DNA of 47,293 nt from Alphaproteobacteria bacterium. GTDB taxonomy: Bacteria; Pseudomonadota; Alphaproteobacteria; GCA-2731375. The notes beneath the pieces were generated by a model. It was not told where the DNA came from, made no database searches, and worked only from the letters and a program-made list of their open reading frames with translations. The stretch spans positions 1-47,293 of the forward strand of contig JADHTB010000028.1 in assembly GCA_016776605.1 (NCBI GenBank), written 5' to 3'. Below are positions 35,681-43,846 of this stretch, one piece after another; positions within the stretch are counted from its first letter, which is position 1; each line of letters opens with the position of its first letter. Both the position numbers and the translations under genes were made by a program.

Positions 35681-36847
35681 ATGAGCCGACCGAGTAAGGC
35701 GTATATCGCCGGGGCATACGAACATCCAACCCGGCACGCCGTGGATATTTCCGTGGCGCAACTGCATGCGGACGTTGCAAAGGGCGCCCTGGCCGATGCC
35801 GGTCTGACCAAGGATGACGTGGACGGCTATTTCTGCGCCGGCGACGCACCCGGCCTGGGCGGTCTGTCCATGGCGGAATATATGGGCCTGAATCTGCGTT
35901 ATACGGACACTACCGAGACCGGCGGCTCGTCATATGTCATCCATCTGGGGCATGCGGCGGAAGCCATTGCCGCCGGCAAATGCTCGGTCGCCCTGATCAC
36001 CCTGGCGGGACGGCCAAAAATGGCCAGCGCCGGCCCCTCGCGGAACTATGGCGACGACACCCCCGACACCGGTTTCGAGATGCCTTTCAGCCCGACCATT
36101 GTGAACAATTACGCCATGGCGGCGATGCGTCACTGCCACGAATTCGGCACCACGGCCGAGCAATTGGCCTGGGTCAAAGTGGCCGCCTCGCACCACGCCC
36201 AACACAACAAACACGCGGTGCGGCAGGAAGTGGTCACGGTCGAGGATGTGCTGAATTCCCCCATGATCGCCGATCCCCTGCATCGCCTGGATTGCTGTGT
36301 GATCAGCGACGGTGGCGGCGCCCTGGTTGTGGTCAGTCCGGAAATCGCCAAGTCCCTGGGCGACCGCTGCGTCAAGCTGCTGGGCCAGGGCGAGGCGGTC
36401 AAACATTTGAACGGCGGCAAGATTGATCTGACCTACACCGGCGCGGTCGTCTCCGGGCCGATTGCATTCGCCGAGGCGAACCTGACCCCCGCCGATATGG
36501 ACCTGGCCATGATCTATGACAGCTTTACCATCACCGTTTTGATGACGCTGGAAGATCTGGGCTTTTGCGAGAAGGGCCAGGGCGGCCGTTTTGTCGCCGA
36601 TGGCAACCTGATTTCGGGCGTCGGCAAGCTTCCCTTCAACACCGATGGCGGCGGTCTGTGCAACAACCACCCCACCAACCGGGGTGGCATGACAAAAGTG
36701 ATCGAGGCCGTGCGGCAGTTGCGCGGCGAAGCGCATCCAAAAGTACAGGTGCCCGACTGCACCCTGGCCGTGGCCCATGGCACCGGCGGACAGATTGGCA
36801 CCCGCATGGGCAGCGCCACCGCTATTCTGGGAAGGAACGACGCATGA
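35681..36847 (+). CDS. Thiolase-like (lipid-transfer-protein type) enzyme lacking the usual catalytic Cys
   Basis: The 388-residue protein has the thiolase fold, with its N-terminal T-R-H-A-V-D-I-S and a C-terminal G-G-L-C-N-N-H-P segment. Where thiolases have the nucleophilic Cys, it reads T-E-T-G-G-S-S-Y, and the C-terminal C-x-G motif is replaced by A-H-G-T-G-G. It ends in ATGA overlap with a DUF35 gene. Thiolase-like/DUF35 pairs are known as acyl-CoA retro-aldolases in steroid side-chain breakdown (Ltp2 with ChsH2-type DUF35), which lack the thiolase Cys. A similar C-C bond-cleaving role is likely here; the substrate is unknown. Confidence 0.85.
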   Translation: MSRPSKAYIAGAYEHPTRHAVDISVAQLHADVAKGALADAGLTKDDVDGYFCAGDAPGLGGLSMAEYMGLNLRYTDTTETGGSSYVIHLGHAAEAIAAGKCSVALITLAGRPKMASAGPSRNYGDDTPDTGFEMPFSPTIVNNYAMAAMRHCHEFGTTAEQLAWVKVAASHHAQHNKHAVRQEVVTVEDVLNSPMIADPLHRLDCCVISDGGGALVVVSPEIAKSLGDRCVKLLGQGEAVKHLNGGKIDLTYTGAVVSGPIAFAEANLTPADMDLAMIYDSFTITVLMTLEDLGFCEKGQGGRFVADGNLISGVGKLPFNTDGGGLCNNHPTNRGGMTKVIEAVRQLRGEAHPKVQVPDCTLAVAHGTGGQIGTRMGSATAILGRNDA

Positions 36848-37242
36848 GCAACGGCGAAAGAAGCTACCAACAACCATCCGTGACCGTGGAAACCCAACCC
36901 TATTGGGATGGCACGGCGGCGGGTAAATTGCTGCTGAAGCGTTGCCGGGACTGCGGCGAAAGCCATTTCTATCCGCGCGCCTTATGCCCGTTTTGTTTCA
37001 GCGGCGAAACCGAATGGTACGAGGCCTCGGGGCGGGGCCGCATCTATACTTTCTCGGTGATGCGCCGGGTGCCGGCGCCTTACGTTATTGCCTTCGTTAC
37101 CTTGGACGAAGGCGTCAGCATGATGACCAACATCGTTGATTGTGATTTCGACAGCGTGGCCATCGACCAGGAAGTCCAGGTGACCTTTCGTCAAACCGAA
37201 GGCGACTATGCCCTGCCGGTTTTCACACCTGTCGGCGGCTAA
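36844..37242 (+). CDS. DUF35 zinc-ribbon/OB-fold protein
   Basis: The 132-residue protein has a zinc ribbon with Cys34-x-x-Cys37 and Cys48-x-x-Cys51 (C-R-D-C and C-P-F-C), followed by an OB-fold (about 58-132: G-R-G-R-I-Y-T-F-S-V). DUF35 proteins bind the acyl-CoA and act as obligate partners of thiolase-like enzymes. The start overlaps the thiolase-like stop by 4 bp, so the two subunits should be made in equal amounts. Confidence 0.92.
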   Translation: MSNGERSYQQPSVTVETQPYWDGTAAGKLLLKRCRDCGESHFYPRALCPFCFSGETEWYEASGRGRIYTFSVMRRVPAPYVIAFVTLDEGVSMMTNIVDCDFDSVAIDQEVQVTFRQTEGDYALPVFTPVGG

Positions 37243-37262
37243 GGCGGGTCGCTAATCGGTAG

Positions 37263-38147
37263 CTAGTCGGTAACTGGCGAGAACTTGCAGCGGTCACCAT
37301 TGCCGACGATACGGCCGGCGGTGGGTGAGGGGAAGTGGGCAGCCAGGATCAGGGTGTCCGTATCGGCTTTTTGATCGACGAATTTCTGCCGGCTGGCGCG
37401 GGACATTTCCTGGTCCCAGCAAAAGCGGCTGTTCCATTCGGGATGCGCGACCTGTACCGCATGGTGCAGCAGATCGCCACTGAACACCGCCTTTTTTCCA
37501 CCCGCCGAAAGGTTCATGCAGACATGCCCCGGGGAATGGCCCGGCGTGGGATCCAGCCACATCTGATCGTCCAGGGCATGGTCACCATCCACTAATACCG
37601 CCTGCCCCGCCGCCATCACCGGCAGCACGGAATCGGCGAAACAGCCGTCCGAGGAGCCAGGCCCCGTCATGTCATCCTGGCTGGTGGACCAATGTTCATA
37701 CTCCCGTTTCTCGAACAGATATTTTGCGTTGGGAAAGGTCGGCACCCAGCGGCCATCCAGCAGCCGGGTATTCCAGCCCACATGATCCACGTGCAAATGG
37801 GTGCACATGACGAAATCCACGGACTCCGGCGCCACGCCCATTGCGGCCAGATCGTCCAGCCAGGGGGTTTGCAGGTTATTCCAGGGCGGGGTTGAGGCGC
37901 GCGGCTTGTCGTTGCCGATACAGGTATCCACCAGGATGGTATGCCGTTCGGTGCGAATTATGTAGGCATGCACGCTTTGGATCATGCGGCCGCTTTCCCG
38001 GTGCAGGAAATGCGGTAACAGCCAATCCATCTGAGCCGCGATGGCCGCCTCGGTGGCATCGGGCAGGAAAAATGATGGGTGAAAGCCGGGCGCTTCCAGC
38101 TCCACCAGCCGGTCGACGGTGACGTCGCCAAAGTGCAAGGTTTTCAT
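37263..38147 (-). CDS. Metallo-beta-lactamase-fold hydrolase
   Basis: The 294-residue protein has the two-metal motif H-L-H-V-D-H (His117, His119, Asp121, His122), G-H-S-P-G-H and F-S-G-D-L later, and a final histidine near A-A-H-F-P. No signal peptide is visible, so it acts in the cytosol, probably on an ester, lactone or thioester. ATG 38147 follows the PA14 gene stop by 10 bp, which favours one transcript. Lactonase (AHL-type) activity is possible but not shown. Confidence 0.87.
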   Translation of the reverse strand: MKTLHFGDVTVDRLVELEAPGFHPSFFLPDATEAAIAAQMDWLLPHFLHRESGRMIQSVHAYIIRTERHTILVDTCIGNDKPRASTPPWNNLQTPWLDDLAAMGVAPESVDFVMCTHLHVDHVGWNTRLLDGRWVPTFPNAKYLFEKREYEHWSTSQDDMTGPGSSDGCFADSVLPVMAAGQAVLVDGDHALDDQMWLDPTPGHSPGHVCMNLSAGGKKAVFSGDLLHHAVQVAHPEWNSRFCWDQEMSRASRQKFVDQKADTDTLILAAHFPSPTAGRIVGNGDRCKFSPVTD

Positions 38148-38157
38148 GCCGTGGCAC

Positions 38158-38757
38158 TCAGCCTTTCTTGCCATGGGCGAAGGCTTCCGCCGGTACAAAG
38201 TCAAAGCCGCCGGCGCCCGGTGGCTGCCAGTACAGCTCCAACGTCGATGTGCCCTTGCGTTCGAAATACAACAGATACAGGGGATACCAGCCGGCCTGGC
38301 GCACCTGTACCGTTACATTCGGGCTGAAGCGGTCGGCGTGCACGCCTGGATCTTCGACCACCAGTTGCCCGCCGATGAACAGGCGGACGCCATCGTTGGA
38401 TTGCATGGCCATCAAATAGTCACCGGCCTTGGGAAAGTTGATAAAGCCGGTGATGCGGGCGCCGATGCCATCCTCATCCGCATGGCTCAACACCGGGCCA
38501 TCGCCCACGTTCCAATCCAGCATCTCCAAGGGCTCGCCCGGGATGCCTTTGCCGGCGCTTTCGATGTCATCCACATGGCGGGCGGACAGCCGGATATATT
38601 CCACCGCCAGCCCGGACGACCGGGCATCCGGCCCCGGCTGCGGCGCGGCCGGGGCCAGGTTGCCCACAACCGCCTGCGCCCGCACGGACGCGGGCGAAAC
38701 ACACAGCATTATTGCCGCCAATATGGCAGCGACAGACAGCCCCCCAGAACGCCTCAT
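38158..38757 (-). CDS. Secreted PA14-domain protein
   Basis: The 199-residue protein has a signal peptide (about 1-27, ending V-R-A-Q-A) and one PA14-like beta barrel filling the rest (G-D-Y-L-M-A-M-Q-S-N-D-G-V-R-L-F-I-G-G, then Y-P-L-Y-L-L-Y-F and L-E-L-Y-W-Q-P-P-G). PA14 domains often bind sugars. It is likely periplasmic or exported. The metallo-hydrolase gene follows on the same strand; the link between them is unclear. Confidence 0.85.
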   Translation of the reverse strand: MRRSGGLSVAAILAAIMLCVSPASVRAQAVVGNLAPAAPQPGPDARSSGLAVEYIRLSARHVDDIESAGKGIPGEPLEMLDWNVGDGPVLSHADEDGIGARITGFINFPKAGDYLMAMQSNDGVRLFIGGQLVVEDPGVHADRFSPNVTVQVRQAGWYPLYLLYFERKGTSTLELYWQPPGAGGFDFVPAEAFAHGKKG

Positions 38758-38874
38758 TTGATATACCCCCGTTGTCAGACCGTGTCAGACCGTTATTTTC
38801 CCACGATGGTGGCAAATATCGCCCAGTATGGCAACGGCCTCGTCTAAAAGGCAGCCGGCCGGGCCATTGCAGAC

Positions 38875-38903
38875 TTGCGCCGCCCCCTGCTTTCCCATAT
38901 ATC
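38875..38903 (+). promoter_or_regulatory. Candidate promoter of tRNA-Val
   Basis: TTGCGC (38875-38880) and TATATC (38898-38903) are 17 bp apart, about 50 bp before the tRNA. Confidence 0.35.
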
Positions 38904-38952
38904 CCAACAGCGAAACATCACGATCCCGCGTCCGCGCGCATCTGATGTCTTC

Positions 38953-39029
38953 GGGCGCGTAGCTCAGATGGTTAGAGTGCCGTCTTGACATGGCGGAGGT
39001 CCCTGGTTCGATTCCAGGCGCGCCCACCA
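38953..39029 (+). tRNA. tRNA-Val (anticodon GAC)
   Basis: Acceptor arms GGGCGCG (38953-38959) and CGCGCCC (39019-39025) pair fully. The anticodon loop CTTGACA gives GAC, and the T arm has GGTTCGATTCC. The discriminator base is A and CCA is encoded at 39027-39029. It marks the border between core-like genes and the more accessory region that follows. Confidence 0.95.
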
Positions 39030-39284
39030 CCACCCCACCCAATCTGATCACGCGATTATCGCCACCAGCGGCCAAGCGGACGCGTTGCGTCCAATTCACG
39101 CATAGGCCGCAAACGCCTGATTTATAAAATATTGCGAACCGCCACCAAGTGTGTCGTCATTGTTTCATGGGCGAGTGTATTGACCCTCAGGGGTAAACAG
39201 ACGGTAATATCAAGCTGATCTCCAGAAACGGTGCCCATCCGAACCGTTTCCACGCACCGCCAGCTATTAAGGGAAGAGCCAACC

Positions 39285-40034
39285 ATGCCGTTCTACGAAA
39301 AGGGCGATGTTCGCATCCGTTATGAGGAGGTCGGTAGTGGCTTTCCGCTGCTGGTCACCCCGGGCGGTGGCCTCAACTCTCGTATTGACAACTGGCCGCG
39401 CGCAATCTTCAACGCGATAGACGTCTTCAAAAACGACTTTCGCTGTATCACCATGGATCAGCGCAACGCCAATGGCGGCGAGAGTACGGGGCCGTTAGCC
39501 GTCGACGATCCGTGGGGCAGCTTCGCCGACGACCAGCTCGGGCTGATGGATCACCTGGGCATCCGCAAATTCGCCTACATGGGATACTGTATCGGCGGCT
39601 GTTTCGCCGGAACGCTTCTTGAACGAGCCCCCGAGCGTATAGTCGCCGCAGTTTTCTGTCAGACTGTGGGGCATTGGCCAGAAGACCCCGATGTCATGTA
39701 CCGGTCCGGCCGGGATGGGTGGGCCCCAGAACTGCTCGCCGGACGGCCCGACCTGAGCCAAGACGCGATTGAAAAGCACCTGCACAATCTATACCGGGCG
39801 AACCCCGACTTTCTCTACAGCGCATCGCGCGACGTTATCCGCGACTGTCAGACGCCTATTCTCGTGCTGCCAGACGATGTTCCCGCACACCCGCACCAAA
39901 CATCGGTGGATGTCGCCTCGCTGGCACCAAACGCCGAGATCACCGTCTTTCCATGGACGTCTCCACCCGACCTAAAGGAACGCACCATCAACCGGGTGCG
40001 CAGATTCATCCAAACGCACTGCGGGGCACCATAG
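39285..40034 (+). CDS. Alpha/beta hydrolase with Cys at the nucleophile position
   Basis: The 249-residue protein has the alpha/beta hydrolase plan: the oxyanion loop T-P-G-G-G near 25-29, D-Q-R-N-A-N near 58, the nucleophile elbow G-Y-C-I-G-G with Cys102 in place of Ser, an acid residue near D-D-V-P and a late region where the catalytic His would fall. A Cys nucleophile is known from dienelactone hydrolases and some carbon-carbon hydrolases. GGGAAGAG lies 7 bases before ATG 39285. It stands alone, followed by decayed sequence. Confidence 0.82.
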   Translation: MPFYEKGDVRIRYEEVGSGFPLLVTPGGGLNSRIDNWPRAIFNAIDVFKNDFRCITMDQRNANGGESTGPLAVDDPWGSFADDQLGLMDHLGIRKFAYMGYCIGGCFAGTLLERAPERIVAAVFCQTVGHWPEDPDVMYRSGRDGWAPELLAGRPDLSQDAIEKHLHNLYRANPDFLYSASRDVIRDCQTPILVLPDDVPAHPHQTSVDVASLAPNAEITVFPWTSPPDLKERTINRVRRFIQTHCGAP

Positions 40035-40102
40035 GGGGAGGAAGGCCTTGGCTGCCTGTTCGCCCCCACGAACGTCCAAGCGATGCTTGAAGATGGGGTA
40101 TA

Positions 40103-40135
40103 AGCGGAAACTGCCGTTCGGGCTCACGACCAGCG
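40103..40135 (+). repeat. 33-bp direct repeat, left copy
   Basis: AGCGGAAACTGCCGTTC and the bases following match 41661-41693 at 27 of 33 positions in the same orientation. The two copies flank the histidine kinase remnant. Confidence 0.6.
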
Positions 40136-40243
40136 GTCCGTGCCGATAGCGTCCTGTTAGAGTTTCCTAATGCACAACCGATAGATGCCGGCGGATGGGA
40201 GCCGTCCTCGGCATCACGAGACGACGTGTTTTACGCCCGATAA

Positions 40244-41464
40244 ACAGAATTATCGCGCACAAAAAAACGAAATCCTCTACGGAGAGGCGAGCAGCCGTTC
40301 CGCGACTTCGTCCAGCGCTGGGTCGCGCGGGATGGCGAATCCCGCTACATCCGAAACAGCGGCAATCCCATAATCGATGATTCTGGCACCTTTCTGGGTT
40401 ATCGCGGTGTAGCGAGCAATATTACCCAACAGGTGCTGAACGAACAGGAGGCGCGCCGAGCCAACGAACTGCTCGAAAAGGGGATCAATAGTCTGCATGA
40501 GTCTTTCGTCTCACGCGACGCACCGAGCGACGTCGAACGAATAACCGTGAACGATTTCATGGTGCCCATGAAGGAATTGATCGCCACGGCGTTGACGCCA
40601 TCGATCAATGTAGAAAATCGTCTGGCTGACAACTTGTGGTCTGTCGAGATTGATCCCGGTGATCTCGAAGATGCTATCCTCAATCTAGCCCTCAATGCCC
40701 GCGATGCCATGCCCGAGGGCGGCGCACTTGTCATTGAGACCGCCAATAGGGTCTTGGATGAAAATTACGTCAAGAACAATCCATCGGCCACGGTCGGCGA
40801 TTTTGTGATGATCTCGGTCAGTGATACCGGCACCGGGATGACGGACGAGGTCAAGGAGAAGCTATTCGAGCCGTTCTTCACCACCAAGGAGGTAGGCGAA
40901 GGTACCGGACTTGGCCTAAGTATGGTGTATGGCTTCGTGGAACGCTCGCGTGGTCACATCAAGGTTTATTCGGAACCCGGGGCGGGCACCACCTTCCGCA
41001 TCTACCTGCCCCGTACCCATGAAAAGGCGATAGAGGCTGAAACAGCGTCGGATCGTCAGATCAAATTGCCCCATGGCAGCGAAACCATCCTGATTGTCGA
41101 TGATGAGGAAGCCTTGCGCATCGCTGCTGTTCTGTACCTGGAAGCGCTTGGCTACAAGATCCTGACGGCCAACAATGGCCAGCAGGCACTTGAAGTCCTC
41201 AACGACCATCAGGGCATTGACTTGATGTTCTGTGACGTCATCATGCCCGGTGAGCTGGATGGTTACCGGGTGGCCTTGGCAGCACGCGAGAGGAACCCTG
41301 CGCTCAAAATTCTACTGACCAGCGGCTTCACGAGGAAGCGTGAGGGATACGCCACTGGCGACGGCAGCTATCTAAGCAGCCTCGCAAACAGCCTTTTGAG
41401 CAAACCCTACAATCACGAGGAGCTCGCATTCGCCATTCGCCGCACCTTGGATGGAGAGAGCTGA
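40244..41464 (+). pseudogene. Remnant of a hybrid sensor histidine kinase, DHp domain deleted
   Basis: The open frame begins after a stop at 40241 without a plausible start. It encodes the end of a PAS domain (F-R-D-F-V-Q-R-W, then G-Y-R-G-V-A-S-N-I-T), a linker, and the first residues of a second PAS domain (L-L-E-K-G-I-N-S-L-H-E-S-F). It then jumps to the ATPase domain (N-L-A-L-N-A-R-D-A-M, D-T-G-T-G-M, G-L-G-L-S) and a receiver domain (D-V-I-M-P, S-K-P-Y). The phospho-acceptor His domain is missing although the frame is intact. A GTG at 40433 could start a shorter ATPase-receiver protein, but it could not autophosphorylate in the usual way. Confidence 0.75.
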
Positions 41465-41888
41465 TTTGATGATTGTGACGAAGATTTACGGCGCTGATAT
41501 AGCGAGTTTGCGAAACGCCCTCATTTCCGCCTTGGGTCACAAGCGGAAATGAGTAATTTCTTATGTCATGGTCTGCGAATTGCCGGGCTCCCGGGATAAC
41601 CACATCGGGTCAAGCGCAGCGCACTCCGGTTCAACACTAGATGCTCGATATCAGGTGAGCAGCGGAAACTGCCATTCAGGCCCAAAGCCAGCGCTTTGTG
41701 TCAACTCCAGACATACGCAGCCATGACCTGATCCCGGTTGACGCGGCGGACAGACAGTTGGTAGCTATCGGCGCATTGCGATAACCGTTTCATCTCGGAC
41801 CTTCCCCATCGAAAAGAATTTGATCCCCATGACCGGGCTGAGGTCAGGTTGACAGACCTACAGCATTCCCTCGAACCGGCATCGGTCA
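41465..41888. other. Gene-poor stretch
   Basis: No frame here looks like a protein. A short minus-strand frame (41701-41889) begins inside the SnoaL-like stop region and has no recognisable features. The stretch contains the right copy of the 33-bp repeat (41661-41693) and otherwise seems to be decayed sequence. Confidence 0.5.
41661..41693 (+). repeat. 33-bp direct repeat, right copy
   Basis: It matches 40103-40135 at 27 of 33 positions, in direct orientation, on the far side of the kinase remnant. Confidence 0.6.
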
Positions 41889-42311
41889 TTACGCCGGGTC
41901 AAGGGTTACTTCCCGGCTCGCGAAACGCCAACCTTCGACGCTGCGTTGCAGCGTGTCGCGGTAAAAGCCGGTAAAGCGCAATTCCGCACTCTTTCCCTGT
42001 CCGGCACCGAAGGCGTTCATGTAGCAGCGCAGTGTGGCGCGGTCTCCGGTCAGGTCGATCAATAAGTTCCAGTTCCAATGACGGACCCGCCCCTGGTTGA
42101 TGGCGTAGTGCGATTTCCCGTAGGCGCGCAGGGCGTCATGGCCTTTATGGATACCGCCCCGCGGATCATTCGGCGGCAAACCGACACAGGAAAATTCACC
42201 TTCCTCTGTAAAGCATGCAACCCAGTCATCGACCTCGCCGGCGTCAAGGTGCCAATTGTACTTGGCCACAAGGTATCGTATTGCCTCGAAATCATCTGTC
42301 TGTCGCCCCAT
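41889..42311 (-). CDS. SnoaL-like (NTF2 fold) protein
   Basis: The 140-residue protein fits the SnoaL-like cone fold: helices A-I-R-Y-L-V-A-K-Y-N-W-H-L-D-A-G, D-W-V-A-C-F-T-E-E-G-E-F, then beta strands ending G-W-R-F-A-S-R-E-V. Members include hydratases, dehydratases and aromatic dioxygenase small subunits; the pocket here has several His and Trp (H-Y-A-I-N-Q-G-R-V-R-H-W-N-W-N). AAAGGG lies before ATG 42311. The substrate is unknown. Confidence 0.82.
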   Translation of the reverse strand: MGRQTDDFEAIRYLVAKYNWHLDAGEVDDWVACFTEEGEFSCVGLPPNDPRGGIHKGHDALRAYGKSHYAINQGRVRHWNWNLLIDLTGDRATLRCYMNAFGAGQGKSAELRFTGFYRDTLQRSVEGWRFASREVTLDPA

Positions 42312-42399
42312 GCCATACCCTTTCGAAGGCCAAAAACGGCTTCATCCAACAGCGATGATTGGTTGCCGAAAATTCGATCCCGGTATTATTCGCCTGGGG

Positions 42400-42567
42400 T
42401 TACGATGAGCCAGAAATGCTGCATTGGCAAGGTGGGCGCGCACGCCAACAGCCTGTGCGCGGTGCACTATACCCGCCCGTGTTCCCCAGCGCGACAAGCA
42501 GTGTCATGTTGGGAACTAGCGGGACGAGCGAGAGGACGATAATCGCGGCGGCGAAGCGCATAGACAT
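42400..42567 (-). CDS. Possible small secreted peptide (low confidence)
   Basis: A 55-residue frame begins M-S-M-R-F-A-A-A-I-I-V-L-S-L-V-P-L-V-P, a plausible signal or membrane segment, and ends with a short tail holding three cysteines. It lies 122 bp downstream of the AraC-type gene on the same strand. No clear ribosome site and no relatives known to me; it could be a chance frame or a truncated gene. The rest of 42312-42688 shows nothing else. Confidence 0.25.
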   Translation of the reverse strand: MSMRFAAAIIVLSLVPLVPNMTLLVALGNTGGYSAPRTGCWRARPPCQCSISGSS

Positions 42568-42688
42568 GCTGTCTTCTTCAACGCTGCCATTCTTGGGTCA
42601 ACGGAGCCAATTCGCCATTCTGGACCGGCTTGTATGACAGCTCATAGCCGCAGCAGTATCTTGAATTGATCTTCCCTCCTTCGCATGC

Positions 42689-43522
42689 TCAAGCCGAACG
42701 CAAATAATCCTGCCTGGGAGAGACGCCGTATCGGCGTTTGAAGGCGCGCGACAGTGCCGCCGAACTCGAAAAGCCGACCTTCGCCACTACGGCTTTAAGG
42801 GAAGTTCCCATTGCAATTTCCACGCGCGCCAGAGTTAAGCGCCAGCTCGACAGGTATTCACCAGGTGTAACGCCAATGACCTCACGGAAGGTGTTGGCGA
42901 AGTGCGTTCGCGACATCCCCGCGATGCCGGCCAGATCCTCCAACCGCCAGTTCCTTTCCGGGTTGTCGTGAACCGCCACAATCGCAAGGGACAGGTTCGG
43001 GTGCGCCAGGCCGGCAACTAGTCCAACCTTGGTTTTTCCCTCCTCGATGAGATGGCGAAGAAGCCGGATGACAACGATCTCGCACAGGCGGTCGATCACC
43101 GCGTGGCCGCCGCAACGCGGGGCAAGCACCTCGTCAAGCAGGATATCGGCTACCGCCTGAAGGGGTTCCGCTTCGTTCAATGGCAACTTCACCACTTCGG
43201 GCAAGGCCAGCGCAATCGGATTGGCATCGCCGCCGGTGTCGACCGACGCACAGACGTACTCCGCGTCCTCTGCCTCCGTCTCAATGCTAAAATCGGCCGG
43301 AGCCCCGCGCGGGAAAAACACCAGCATCGGCGCCTCGCCGTCCAGGTCCGGAAAACGTTCGCCCGCGATATACAAATGCCCCCGCCCGATGATGAATAGG
43401 TTCGGCACCGTATAACGACCCTGAGCATCTGGCGTGCCGGTGGCCCCAAAAGGACACACCTTCGCCTCGATGCGAAAGCGCTGGATGAGTGCGGAAAGAC
43501 GATCTAGGCGTGTTTTCAGCAT
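42689..43522 (-). CDS. AraC-family transcription regulator with N-terminal cupin
   Basis: The 277-residue protein has a cupin-like ligand domain (about 1-150; F-F-P-R-G and A-D-F-S-I-E) and a C-terminal AraC double helix-turn-helix (about 175-277; W-R-L-E-D-L-A, M-S-R-T-H-F, and G-F-S-S-S-A-A-L-S-R-A-F-K-R-R-Y-G-V-S-P). This is the AraC_binding/cupin_6 class that often controls adjacent oxidoreductase or detoxification genes. Its upstream region holds GTACTTT (43529-43535) and AAAGTAC (43566-43572) as a spaced inverted repeat. It is divergent from the peroxiredoxin fragment and GST genes. Confidence 0.9.
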   Translation of the reverse strand: MLKTRLDRLSALIQRFRIEAKVCPFGATGTPDAQGRYTVPNLFIIGRGHLYIAGERFPDLDGEAPMLVFFPRGAPADFSIETEAEDAEYVCASVDTGGDANPIALALPEVVKLPLNEAEPLQAVADILLDEVLAPRCGGHAVIDRLCEIVVIRLLRHLIEEGKTKVGLVAGLAHPNLSLAIVAVHDNPERNWRLEDLAGIAGMSRTHFANTFREVIGVTPGEYLSSWRLTLARVEIAMGTSLKAVVAKVGFSSSAALSRAFKRRYGVSPRQDYLRSA

Positions 43523-43528
43523 AAAAAT

Positions 43529-43572
43529 GTACTTTCGATCAAGTTATTAGCACCAAATGTATTTCAAAGTAC
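43529..43572. promoter_or_regulatory. Spaced inverted repeat upstream of the AraC-type gene
   Basis: GTACTTT and AAAGTAC are separated by 30 bases, just upstream of ATG 43522. It may be an operator for the AraC-type protein in the divergent region. Spacing and half-site are visible; function is inferred. Confidence 0.3.
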
Positions 43573-43631
43573 GCCATTGTCAAGGAAATGCTGATGGTCA
43601 GTGTTGCCGAATGGATACCAGGAACCGTGAA

Positions 43632-43745
43632 ATGCTCATACCCCGCCAGAAAGCACCCGCCCTCCAGGACAGCACCATCTGGCATGGCGACTTCGACCCC
43701 GCCAGCTATTACCAAGCGCGCGGCGCCCATACAGGCGCAGTTTAG
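43632..43745 (+). pseudogene. N-terminal fragment of a peroxiredoxin-like gene
   Basis: The 37-residue frame M-L-I-P-R-Q-K-A-P-A-L, then H-G-D-F-D, resembles the start of AhpC/TSA-type peroxiredoxin-like proteins. It stops at TAG before the strand and catalytic loop that would carry F-Y-R-G and C-P-x-C. It looks like a truncated remnant; the resemblance is by short pattern only. Confidence 0.35.
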
Positions 43746-43846
43746 AGCGTCTTGCTACAAACTTGGGATCCGTCGCCCAGGATCGCAACCTTGCCGTCCA
43801 CGCCAAGCAACGATCCCGACGACGGCAATTCAAAGGACAGAAATTC

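Noticed and set aside
41701..41889. Small minus-strand gene of 62 codons
   Set aside because: It starts within the SnoaL-like stop region, has no recognisable features and lies in decayed sequence.
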